Below are positions 57,058 through 64,000 of a stretch of DNA of 64,000 bases, in pieces (position 1 is the first letter of the stretch; every line of letters begins with the position of its first letter). Below the pieces are notes generated by a model. The model was not told the origin of the DNA. It searched no databases and saw nothing but the letters and a program-made list of their open reading frames with translations. The stretch is from Parvibaculum sedimenti (GTDB taxonomy: Bacteria; Pseudomonadota; Alphaproteobacteria; Parvibaculales; Parvibaculaceae): assembly GCF_009184905.1 (NCBI RefSeq), contig NZ_WESC01000014.1, positions 1-64,000 on the forward strand. Reading direction: 5' to 3'. The position numbers and the translations under genes were made by a program.

Positions 57058-58122
57058 ATGGGCCTCAAGGTTCTAATTCTGGGTGTAAACGGCTTCATCG
57101 GCAGCCATCTCAGCGAAGCGATATTGAGAACGAAGAGCGACTGGGAGGTCTATGGAATGGATCTCCAGCAGGACAAGCTGGAAGGCTGCATGGGCCACCC
57201 GCGCTTCCACTTCGTCGAAGGCGACATCACGATCAACAAGGAGTGGATCGAGTATCACGTCCGCAAATGCGATGTGGTGCTGCCGCTGGTCGCCATCGCG
57301 ACGCCTGCCATCTATGTCTCCGACCCGCTGCGCGTCTTCGAACTCGACTTCGAGGCCAATCTCGCCATCGTGCGCTATTGCGTGCGCTACAAGAAGCGCG
57401 TCGTCTTCCCCTCGACCTCGGAAGTCTACGGCATGTCGCCGGACCAGGAGTTCGACGAGGAGACCAGCAATCTGGTGCTCGGCCCCATCGGCAAGCAGCG
57501 CTGGATCTATTCCTGCTCGAAGCAGCTTCTCGACCGCGTGATCCACGCCTATGGCCTGAAGGACCAGCTGCGCTATACGCTGTTCCGTCCCTTCAACTTT
57601 ATCGGTCCGCGCCTCGACAACATCATGGCCGCCAATGAGGGCTCGTCGCGTGTGCTGACGCAGTTCCTCGGCAATATCCTGCGTGGCAAGGACATCCAGC
57701 TCGTCGATGGCGGCGCGCAGAAGCGCTGCTTCATCTATATCGACGACGCGATCGAGGCCCTGATGCGCATTCTCGAAAACGAGAACGGTATCGCCGATCA
57801 GCGCATTTTCAACATCGGCAATCCGACGGCCGAACTGTCGATCGCTGAGCTCGCCGAGATGATGCTTTCCGTTGTTGCCGAGTTCCCCGGCTATGAGAAC
57901 GTGGCGGACCGCGTGAAGCTCGTGAACACGAGCTCGGGCGAATATTACGGCAAGGGCTATCAGGACATGCTGGTGCGCGTGCCTTCCATCAAGGCGATCC
58001 AGTCGCTCGGCTGGAATCCCTCGACCGATGTTCGCTCCGCCATTCGCAAGACGGTCGAATATTATATCGACCAGTTCGGTCCCGCCGCCGACCAGAATGC
58101 TGTCGAAACAGAGTTGCTGTGA
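57058..58122 (+). CDS. UDP-glucuronic acid decarboxylase-type dehydrogenase (ArnA C-terminal half homologue)
   Basis: A 354-residue short-chain dehydrogenase-type protein matching the C-terminal domain of ArnA, which oxidises and decarboxylates UDP-glucuronic acid to UDP-4-keto-arabinose. The NAD motif is VLILGVNGFIGSHL, followed by VFPSTSEVYGMSPD (catalytic Ser/Tyr region), YSCSKQLLDRVIHAYG (Tyr-x-x-x-Lys) and FNFIGPRLDNIMAANEGSSRVLTQF. In Escherichia coli this activity is fused to the formyltransferase; here the formyltransferase is a separate gene at 60445. First gene of the arn-type operon. Confidence 0.88.
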   Translation: MGLKVLILGVNGFIGSHLSEAILRTKSDWEVYGMDLQQDKLEGCMGHPRFHFVEGDITINKEWIEYHVRKCDVVLPLVAIATPAIYVSDPLRVFELDFEANLAIVRYCVRYKKRVVFPSTSEVYGMSPDQEFDEETSNLVLGPIGKQRWIYSCSKQLLDRVIHAYGLKDQLRYTLFRPFNFIGPRLDNIMAANEGSSRVLTQFLGNILRGKDIQLVDGGAQKRCFIYIDDAIEALMRILENENGIADQRIFNIGNPTAELSIAELAEMMLSVVAEFPGYENVADRVKLVNTSSGEYYGKGYQDMLVRVPSIKAIQSLGWNPSTDVRSAIRKTVEYYIDQFGPAADQNAVETELL

Positions 58123-58159
58123 CAGACGGCAAATTGCCGTCTGCCTTTAGTGGAATGAC

Positions 58160-59083
58160 ATGAGCGCATCGAGGCTCGCCATCAAGATCGACGTCGACAC
58201 CGACCGCGGTACGCGGGAGGGCGTGCCGGCCTTGAGGGACCTTCTCGCGCGAAAGGGCATTCCCGCGACCTTTCTCTTCTCGCTTGGGCCGGACAATACG
58301 GGGCGCGCCATTCGCCGTATCTTCCGGCCGGGCTTCTTCAGCAAGGTGAGCCGCACCAGCGTCGTCTCGACCTATGGGTTGCGGACGCTGATGAACGGCG
58401 TCGTCCTGCCGGGGCCGATGATCGCGAAGAAAAATGCTGCCATCCTGCGTTCGGTCGTCGATGCCGGGTTCGAGACGGGCATTCACTGCTGGGACCATGT
58501 GTTCTGGCAGGATAAGCTTTTCTCGCTGAGCGAGACGAGGGTGGCCGAAGAGTTCGGCAAGGCGGGCCGAGCCTATGAAGAGGTTTTCGGACAGGCCGCA
58601 AAAACGGCGGGCTCTGCGGGCTGGCAGGCCAATGCGGCGAGCCTCGCCGCCTATGATGCCGCCAATCTCGACTATGCGACCGATGTGCGCGGCGGCGCGC
58701 CCTTCATTCCGGTGGCGGATGGGCGCCGGTTCCGGACGTTGCAAATCCCGACGACCTTGCCGACGCTCGACGAGTTGATGGGCCGTCCGGAATATCCGGC
58801 GGAGCGCCTTGCCGACGCGTTGCTCGATCACCTCGCGGGTGGGCTCGATGTCTTCACCATTCACGCCGAAATCGAAGGAATGAGCATGGCCCAATGGTTC
58901 TCGGCGTTTCTCGACCGGGCGAGGGATCGCGGCGTCTCCTTCGTGTCGCTTGCCGACGAGGCGGCGAAGCTCAACACGGATCGCGCCTCCATTCCGGTCG
59001 CAACGCTTGAACAGGGCGAGATCGACGGGCGCTCAGGCACGCTTGCCGTGCAGGGCGCGCGCATTGAAGGGCTGGCCGCATGA
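58160..59083 (+). CDS. arnD: 4-deoxy-4-formamido-L-arabinose-phosphoundecaprenol deformylase (ArnD-like)
   Basis: A 307-residue NodB-type polysaccharide deacetylase homologue that removes the formyl group from the undecaprenyl-phosphate-linked sugar. Metal ligands: DVDTDRG at the N-terminus (Asp) and GIHCWDHVFWQ (His, His), with AGSAGWQANAASLAAYDA later. It overlaps the EmrE-like gene by four bases. Gene order ArnA-DH, ArnD, ArnE/F-like, ArnC, ArnA-FT, ArnT agrees with an aminoarabinose pathway. Confidence 0.86.
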   Translation: MSASRLAIKIDVDTDRGTREGVPALRDLLARKGIPATFLFSLGPDNTGRAIRRIFRPGFFSKVSRTSVVSTYGLRTLMNGVVLPGPMIAKKNAAILRSVVDAGFETGIHCWDHVFWQDKLFSLSETRVAEEFGKAGRAYEEVFGQAAKTAGSAGWQANAASLAAYDAANLDYATDVRGGAPFIPVADGRRFRTLQIPTTLPTLDELMGRPEYPAERLADALLDHLAGGLDVFTIHAEIEGMSMAQWFSAFLDRARDRGVSFVSLADEAAKLNTDRASIPVATLEQGEIDGRSGTLAVQGARIEGLAA

Positions 59084-59448
59084 CGCGCTATCTTCCGCTG
59101 ATTTTCACCGGCGTTCTTCTCAACGCCGCCGCGCAGCTGGCGTTGAAGCAGGGCATGCGCCAGATCGGCCATTTCGATTTCAGCCCCGCGACGCTTTTCG
59201 CCATGAGCTGGCGCATCGGCACCAACGGCTATGTCGTTTTCGGGCTCGCTTGCTATGTCGTCAGTGTCGCTGTCTGGCTGCTAGCCCTGTCGCGTGTCGA
59301 AGTGAGTTTCGCCTATCCCTTGCTCTCGGTTGGCTACATCGTGACCGCCGTTGCCGCCTGGTATTTCTTCGGCGAGGCGGTGACGCCGGTCCGCATTGCC
59401 GGGATCGCCGTCATCATTGTCGGCGTCATCATGATCTCACGCAGTTGA
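59080..59448 (+). CDS. Small multidrug-resistance-type membrane protein (ArnE/ArnF-like)
   Basis: A 122-residue EmrE-fold protein with four transmembrane helices. LNAAAQLALKQGMRQI, FGLACYVVSVAVWLLALSRVEVSFAYPLLSVGYIVTAVAAWYFFGE and IVGVIMISRS match ArnE/ArnF flippase subunits. In other bacteria two proteins form the flippase; only one gene is present here, so a homodimer or a partner elsewhere is implied. Confidence 0.83.
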   Translation: MTRYLPLIFTGVLLNAAAQLALKQGMRQIGHFDFSPATLFAMSWRIGTNGYVVFGLACYVVSVAVWLLALSRVEVSFAYPLLSVGYIVTAVAAWYFFGEAVTPVRIAGIAVIIVGVIMISRS

Positions 59449-59464
59449 TCGAGAGCGTAAAACC

Positions 59465-60442
59465 ATGAGCGAAGACATGACCACCGAGACGCATGCACAA
59501 ACGCTGACCAAGACGCCCGATATCAGCATCGTCATTCCCGTTTACAACGAGGAAAAGAACCTGCCGCTGTTGTTCGAGCGACTGACGGCTGTAGTCGACA
59601 AGCTCGACCGCCCGGCAGAGATTGTCCTCACCGATGACGGCAGCAAGGACAATTCGCTCGCACTGATGAAGAGCTATGTCGAAAAGCGCCCCGACATCAT
59701 GCGCGTCGTCGAGTTCGACCGGAATTACGGCCAGCACATGGCGGTCATGGCGGGCTTCGAGACCGCGCGGGGCGACATCATCGTGACCCTCGACGCCGAC
59801 CTCCAGAACCCGCCCGAGGAAATCCCCAAGCTGATCGCCGAGATGGATGCGGGGCACGATGTCGTCGGCTCCTATCGCCGCAACCGGCAGGACAGCGTTT
59901 TCCGCACGCTGCCGTCGCGTATCATCAATCTTATCCGTGAGCGCATCACCGGCATCAAGATGCGCGATCAGGGCTGCATGCTGCGGGCCTATCGTCGAAA
60001 CATCGTGCGCATGATCGTCGAAAGTGGAGAGACGTCGACCTTCATTCCCGCGCTCGCCCAGTTCTATGCCGAGCGGCCGAGCGAGGTGGAGGTGGAACAT
60101 GCCGCGCGCCACGCCGGCACGTCGAACTACAATCTCTACAAGCTCATCCGTCTGAACTTCGACCTGATGACGGGCTTCAGCCTCGTGCCGCTGCAGGTCT
60201 TCACCATGGTCGGCATGGCGGTTTCGGCAGCGAGCCTGCTTCTCGTCGTCTACATGTTCCTGCGCCGCATTTTCCTCGGGCCGGAAGTCGAGGGCATCTT
60301 CACGCTCTTCGCCATCCTCTTCTTCCTGCTCGGCGTGGTCATCACGGGTCTCGGCATCGTCGGTGAATATGTCGGGCGTATCTATCAGCAGATCCGGCAG
60401 CGCGCGCGTTTCCGCATTCGCGCCATCCACGAGAAAAATTGA
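59465..60442 (+). CDS. arnC: Undecaprenyl-phosphate 4-amino-4-deoxy-L-arabinose transferase (ArnC-like)
   Basis: A 325-residue family 2 glycosyltransferase with two C-terminal transmembrane helices. ISIVIPVYNEEKNLPLLFERL opens the GT-A domain, TLDADLQNPPEEIPKLI carries the DxD metal motif, and GCMLRAYRRNIVRMI follows. Membrane helices are MVGMAVSAASLLLVVYMF and LFAILFFLLGVVITGLGIV. It attaches the modified arabinose to undecaprenyl phosphate on the cytosolic side. The stop overlaps the next start. Confidence 0.92.
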   Translation: MSEDMTTETHAQTLTKTPDISIVIPVYNEEKNLPLLFERLTAVVDKLDRPAEIVLTDDGSKDNSLALMKSYVEKRPDIMRVVEFDRNYGQHMAVMAGFETARGDIIVTLDADLQNPPEEIPKLIAEMDAGHDVVGSYRRNRQDSVFRTLPSRIINLIRERITGIKMRDQGCMLRAYRRNIVRMIVESGETSTFIPALAQFYAERPSEVEVEHAARHAGTSNYNLYKLIRLNFDLMTGFSLVPLQVFTMVGMAVSAASLLLVVYMFLRRIFLGPEVEGIFTLFAILFFLLGVVITGLGIVGEYVGRIYQQIRQRARFRIRAIHEKN

Positions 60443-60444
60443 GG

Positions 60445-61386
60445 ATGGCCGAACACAAGCCCGCCAAGCAGGGGATCGTCGTCTTCGCTTATAGCGAGGT
60501 GGGCCATGCCTGCCTCAAGGCGCTGATCGATCGCGGCGAAAACATACTCGCGCTTTTCACGCATGAGGATTCGCCGGACGAGCGGCAATGGTTCCGCTCC
60601 TGCGCGGCGCTGGCAAAGGCGCATGGCATTCCCGTCTATACGGTGGAGCCGAGAGAGGGCGACACGGTCGAGCGCATCGTCAGCGATCTCGCGCCGGATC
60701 TGATCTTCTCCTTCTACTATCGCAAGATGATCCCGGAGCGCATTCTCCGCCATGCGCGGCTCGGCGCCTACAATATGCATGGCTCGCTCTTGCCGCGCTA
60801 TCGTGGGCGCGCGCCGCTCAATTGGGCGATCATTCACGGCGAGTCCGAAACGGGCGTGACTCTGCATGTCATGGTGAAGGAAGCCGATGCGGGCGACGTC
60901 ATCGACATGGAAGCGGTTTCGATCGGCCCCGAGGAAACGGCGGGCCAGGTCGCGGAGCGCATTCCTGCCGCCGCCGTGCGCCTCGTCCTGCGCCAGATCG
61001 ACGGGCTCAAGGCGGGCACTGCGCCGCGCCATGTGCAGGATGTCAGGAAGGCAACCTATTTCGGCATTCGTAAACCGGAAGATGGCCGTATCGATTGGCG
61101 CCAGACGGCGCGGCAGGTCTTCAATCTTGTCCGCGCCGTGGCGCCGCCCTTTCCGGGCGCCTTCACCGATGCGGCGGGCCGCCGCGTCATGATCTGGCGC
61201 GCGCGTGTGAGCGAAGGAAGCGGTAAGCCCGGGGAGGTGCTTTCGCTGCGCCCGCTCGTCGTCGCGGCGGGCGAGGGGGCGGTCGAGGTCGTGCATTTCG
61301 GCTTCGAAGGAGAAGATGAAGCGGGCGCCAGCGAGGCAATGCTGGCGACGCTCAAGGTTGGCGACAGACTGGGAGAAAGTGCGTGA
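60445..61386 (+). CDS. UDP-4-amino-4-deoxy-L-arabinose formyltransferase (ArnA N-terminal half homologue)
   Basis: A 313-residue formyltransferase that uses 10-formyl-tetrahydrofolate to formylate the amino-sugar nucleotide. IVVFAYSEVGHACLKALIDRG, the catalytic NMHGSLLPRYRGRAPLNWAI segment (HxSLLPxYRG with Asn and His) and GVTLHVMVKEADAGDVID match the family. It is separate from the dehydrogenase domain, unlike the fused enterobacterial ArnA. It overlaps or abuts ArnC and ArnT. ATG 60445 is chosen; a TTG at 60439 is possible. Confidence 0.88.
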   Translation: MAEHKPAKQGIVVFAYSEVGHACLKALIDRGENILALFTHEDSPDERQWFRSCAALAKAHGIPVYTVEPREGDTVERIVSDLAPDLIFSFYYRKMIPERILRHARLGAYNMHGSLLPRYRGRAPLNWAIIHGESETGVTLHVMVKEADAGDVIDMEAVSIGPEETAGQVAERIPAAAVRLVLRQIDGLKAGTAPRHVQDVRKATYFGIRKPEDGRIDWRQTARQVFNLVRAVAPPFPGAFTDAAGRRVMIWRARVSEGSGKPGEVLSLRPLVVAAGEGAVEVVHFGFEGEDEAGASEAMLATLKVGDRLGESA

Positions 61387-63179
61387 AGCTCGACGAGATT
61401 CTGAAAGGGCACCGCGCCGTCCCGCTGCTCTTCGCGGCGCTGCTCGCGCTCTTCTTCCTGTTCGACATTGGCGGACGCAGCGTCTCATCGCCGGACGAGG
61501 GGCGTTATATCGAAATCCCCCGCGAGATGGTGGAAACCGGCGACTACGTGTTGCCGCGCCTCGACGGCGTTCTCTATTTCGAAAAGCCGCCACTTTTCTA
61601 CTGGCTCGAAGCATCGGCTGTGAAGGTTCTGGGCATTACGGAAGGCACGATGCGCCTCTGGCCTGCGATCCTCGCCTTCATCGGTTGCCTGATGACCTAT
61701 GGCATCGGCCGCCGCTTCTATGGCCGAACCGCGGGCCTCGTCTCGGCGGCAATCCTTGCGACGACGCTTCTTTATTACGCGCTGGCGCGGTTCATCATCC
61801 TCGACATGCTCGAAAGCGTGACGATGGCGGCATCGCTTTTCGCTTTCCTGCTCTCCGCGGAAGAGAAGGACGACAAGCGCGCGATCTGGTGGGCGCGGGC
61901 AGGGCATGTCGCTGCGGCGCTCGCGGTGCTCTCAAAAGGCCTTATCGGCTTCGTGCTGCCGGGCGCGGTCGGCCTGGTCTGGATTGCGCTGTCCGGCCGC
62001 TGGTCCTTCGTTCGGCGCGCGCTTTGTCCGTCCGGCATTCTTCTCTTCCTCCTCATTGCGACGCCGTGGCATGTGCTGGCCGCGATGCGGAACCACGACT
62101 TCCTCTGGTTCTACTTCGTCCATGAACATCTGATGCGCTTCACGACCGATGTGCATCGGCGTGACGGACCGATCTACTATTTCGTCGCCATCCTCGCCGT
62201 CGGTTTCCTGCCCTGGACGGGCTATCTCTGGCATGCGGTGAAGGACGCGCTGCCCTCCGGCTGGAAGACGCGCGGCGAAAAGCCGGTCGAGCTTTTCTTC
62301 CTTGTCTGGGCGGCGGTCATCTTCGTCTTCTTCTCCGTGTCGAGTTCGAAGCTGCCGCCTTACATCCTTCCGATCTTTCCGCCGCTCGCGCTGCTCGTCG
62401 GCAGGGTTGTTGCGCCGCGCATTGAGGCGGGACTGCCGGATGCGTTGCCGGTGGGTCGATATTTCTTCGCCGCAGTCTTCGGGCTTCTCGGACTTGCCGT
62501 GCCGGTTGCCTACGCCGTCCCCGCCTTGCGGGCGAATGGCGACGTCGGCCCCTATCTCGATGTCGTGAAGCCGCTCGTCTTCACGATGTCGGCGCTTTTC
62601 ATCGGCGCGTCGCTCGCCGCGCTCTTCCTGTCGCGGCGTTTCGGCATGCGCGCGACTTTCGTGAGCGTCATCGTCGCGGGCGCGCTCGGCTGGATCGGCG
62701 TCAGTCTCGTCGCCTCGAAGGCCGATCCAAATTCGATCAAGCCGGTGGCGGAAGTCATCAACAAATATCGCCAGCATGGCGAGCGCGTCGCGAGCGTCGG
62801 AACCCTGTTCTATGACCTGCCCGTCTATATCAAGGACAAGGTCATCGTCGTGAACAACAGGGCCGAGTTCGACTTTGGCATGACGCAGGAAGATGTCAGC
62901 CAGTATGTGATGCAGATGGACGACTTCTCGAAGCTCTGGAATGGCCACGACCTCATGTTCATGGTGGTGCGGACCAATCTCTTCGAGACATGGAAGGCGC
63001 AGGGCATGCCGCTCCATATGTGCGTCATCAAGCGCACGGAACGCGCCATCGGCCTTTCGAATTATCCGATCTTCGACGGCAAGGGGCAGATGATCTGCGA
63101 CCCCTGGTACGATCTTGAGGACAAGCCCGATTTTCACCCGAAGGATGGCGATCAGCAGACGCGCCACACGCCGGAATGA
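61383..63179 (+). CDS. arnT: Lipid A aminoarabinose transferase ArnT (GT-C family)
   Basis: A 598-residue polytopic membrane enzyme (about 11-12 helices) that moves 4-amino-4-deoxy-arabinose from undecaprenyl phosphate onto lipid A phosphates, decreasing negative charge and polymyxin binding. The periplasmic loop SSPDEGRYIEIPREMVETGDYVLPRLDGVLYFEKPPLFYWLEA has the GT-C catalytic acidic pair. A soluble C-terminal domain extends from about residue 440. Start is GTG 61383, overlapping the stop of the formyltransferase gene (GTGA). Confidence 0.9.
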   Translation: MKLDEILKGHRAVPLLFAALLALFFLFDIGGRSVSSPDEGRYIEIPREMVETGDYVLPRLDGVLYFEKPPLFYWLEASAVKVLGITEGTMRLWPAILAFIGCLMTYGIGRRFYGRTAGLVSAAILATTLLYYALARFIILDMLESVTMAASLFAFLLSAEEKDDKRAIWWARAGHVAAALAVLSKGLIGFVLPGAVGLVWIALSGRWSFVRRALCPSGILLFLLIATPWHVLAAMRNHDFLWFYFVHEHLMRFTTDVHRRDGPIYYFVAILAVGFLPWTGYLWHAVKDALPSGWKTRGEKPVELFFLVWAAVIFVFFSVSSSKLPPYILPIFPPLALLVGRVVAPRIEAGLPDALPVGRYFFAAVFGLLGLAVPVAYAVPALRANGDVGPYLDVVKPLVFTMSALFIGASLAALFLSRRFGMRATFVSVIVAGALGWIGVSLVASKADPNSIKPVAEVINKYRQHGERVASVGTLFYDLPVYIKDKVIVVNNRAEFDFGMTQEDVSQYVMQMDDFSKLWNGHDLMFMVVRTNLFETWKAQGMPLHMCVIKRTERAIGLSNYPIFDGKGQMICDPWYDLEDKPDFHPKDGDQQTRHTPE

Positions 63180-63192
63180 CGAGTCGCGCATC

Positions 63193-63804
63193 ATGAGCTT
63201 GCCGAGCCGCACGGACTGGATCTGGATCAGGCATGCGCCCGTGCAGGGGCAGGAGTCGCGCTATTACGGCCAGCTCGATGTCGCCTGCGAGCCGGTGAAT
63301 CCGGTCGTGGCCTCGGTGCTTGCCCGCCAGCTTCCGCCGGTCGCCGTCTGGATGGCGACGCCGATGAGCCGCACCAGGGCGACGGCGCTGGCATTGAAGC
63401 CCGGCGTTGATCCCATCGAGATACCGGACCTGAACGAGCAGCATTATGGCCTCTGGCAGGGCCGCAGCCACAATGATGTCTATGCGGCGAGCCGTGGTCT
63501 CGAATGGACGAACCCGGCCCATATCCGCCCGCCCGAAGGCGAGAGTTTCGCCGACCTCGCGATCCGCGTGGCTGGTGCTGTGGATCGCCTGACAGAGCAT
63601 TACGCGGGTCATTCCATCATCGCCGTCGCTCACGCCACGACGATCCGTGCCGCCATCGGCCATGCGCTCGGCCTCGATCCCGCGACGTCTCTCCGTATCG
63701 AGATCGCACCCCTGTCGCTGACGCGCCTCAACTGCCGCATCGTGAATGGCGATGCCCTATGGGGCGTCGGCTGCATCAATTTCGAAGTGCCGGCGGTGCG
63801 TTAA
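63193..63804 (+). CDS. Histidine phosphatase family protein (CobC-like)
   Basis: A 203-residue phosphoglycerate-mutase-superfamily protein. The nucleophile histidine is in WIRHAPVQGQE (RHG variant RHA), followed by ATPMSRTRATAL and NEQHYGLWQGR, and the second His in AVAHATTIRAAI. The function could be alpha-ribazole phosphatase-like or a general phosphatase. ATG 63193 is the best start. It follows arnT at 13 bases and its stop overlaps the convergent gene by four bases. Confidence 0.85.
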   Translation: MSLPSRTDWIWIRHAPVQGQESRYYGQLDVACEPVNPVVASVLARQLPPVAVWMATPMSRTRATALALKPGVDPIEIPDLNEQHYGLWQGRSHNDVYAASRGLEWTNPAHIRPPEGESFADLAIRVAGAVDRLTEHYAGHSIIAVAHATTIRAAIGHALGLDPATSLRIEIAPLSLTRLNCRIVNGDALWGVGCINFEVPAVR

Positions 63805-64000
63805 TCCGCGGCGTGGGCCGCCTTGCCGCGCTTGTGCGTCAGTATGGCGTTGAGCCTCTGTTCCAGATAGCGCAGTGCCGCCACCAGCTTCGACGTGCGC
63901 TGGCCTGTGATGTCCTGAAAGGACGCGGCCATGAAGATGCCCCGCGCATGGGTTTCGATCTCGTCGCAGAGATCGCCATTGGCGCCCTGACGGCGCAATT
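63801..64000 (-). CDS. CheZ-like protein phosphatase, C-terminal end (partial)
   Basis: The last 66 residues of a gene entering from the right edge. The segment IFMAASFQDITGQRTSKLVAALRYLEQRL closely resembles the CheZ C-terminal helix, which contains the conserved FQDLTGQ motif with the catalytic glutamine that dephosphorylates CheY-P. The acidic start and basic tail (THKRGKAAHAAD) fit a CheZ or CheZ-like protein. It is not known whether the full gene is CheZ proper. Confidence 0.55.
   Translation of the reverse strand, partial: LRRQGANGDLCDEIETHARGIFMAASFQDITGQRTSKLVAALRYLEQRLNAILTHKRGKAAHAAD

Overview
The window is a gene-dense, high-GC chromosomal segment of an alphaproteobacterium, most likely from the Rhizobiales side; I do not name a species. 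The evidence is a circularly permuted two-piece tmRNA whose tag reads ANDNYAEVAVAA, the alpha-type SspB adaptor, a DUF4169 protein, the hflK-hflC-DUF2065-degP order, a TTG-started AsmA protein, and a CheZ-like tail at the right edge. No phage, transposase or CRISPR array is visible.

Layout, left half. Positions 1-1,050 hold the start of a DUF4169 gene running off the edge and two unassignable fragments. Then come a large AsmA-like envelope protein (1095-4613), a ribbon-helix-helix protein with fumC (minus), and sspB beside the tmRNA locus. thyA-folA follow, then a glutathione-dependent formaldehyde-oxidation cassette (class III alcohol dehydrogenase, GNAT, S-formylglutathione hydrolase, amine oxidase, SMP-30 protein). 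Next are mrp, the hflK-hflC-DUF2065-degP membrane quality-control operon, serB, miaA, and the branched-chain amino-acid genes ilvB-ilvN-ilvC ending in a strong terminator. A racemase-family gene, a minimal iron-uptake pair (cupredoxin plus FTR1 permease), a lipase-like hydrolase, an ArsR-CDF metal-efflux pair with a clear palindromic operator, purT and a LysR regulator complete this half.

Layout, right half. mreB-mreC-mreD-mrdA-rodA is a complete cell-elongation operon and ends near a tRNA-Lys(CTT). Immediately after it lies a compact [NiFe]-hydrogenase operon of the group 3b (NADP-linked, sulfhydrogenase-like) type: beta, a stand-alone cyclic-nucleotide-binding-like protein, gamma, delta (small), alpha (large), maturation protease, then hypA, hypF, hypC, hypD and hypE. 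Nearly all genes overlap or abut. HypA lacks its zinc-finger half and no hypB is present. A very small Cys-containing ORF overlaps the hypE stop codon, followed by a DUF4405 membrane protein.

From 50.2 to 53.4 kb there is an accessory surface-polysaccharide patch (a polytopic membrane protein, a glycosyltransferase-like protein and a GT25 enzyme). Then come greB and a DEAD-box helicase, which converge on a bidirectional terminator, and corA. An arn-type operon for aminoarabinose modification of lipid A follows (57.1-63.2 kb); its two ArnA domains are separate genes and no ArnB aminotransferase gene is present. A histidine phosphatase and the C-terminal end of a CheZ-like gene close the window.
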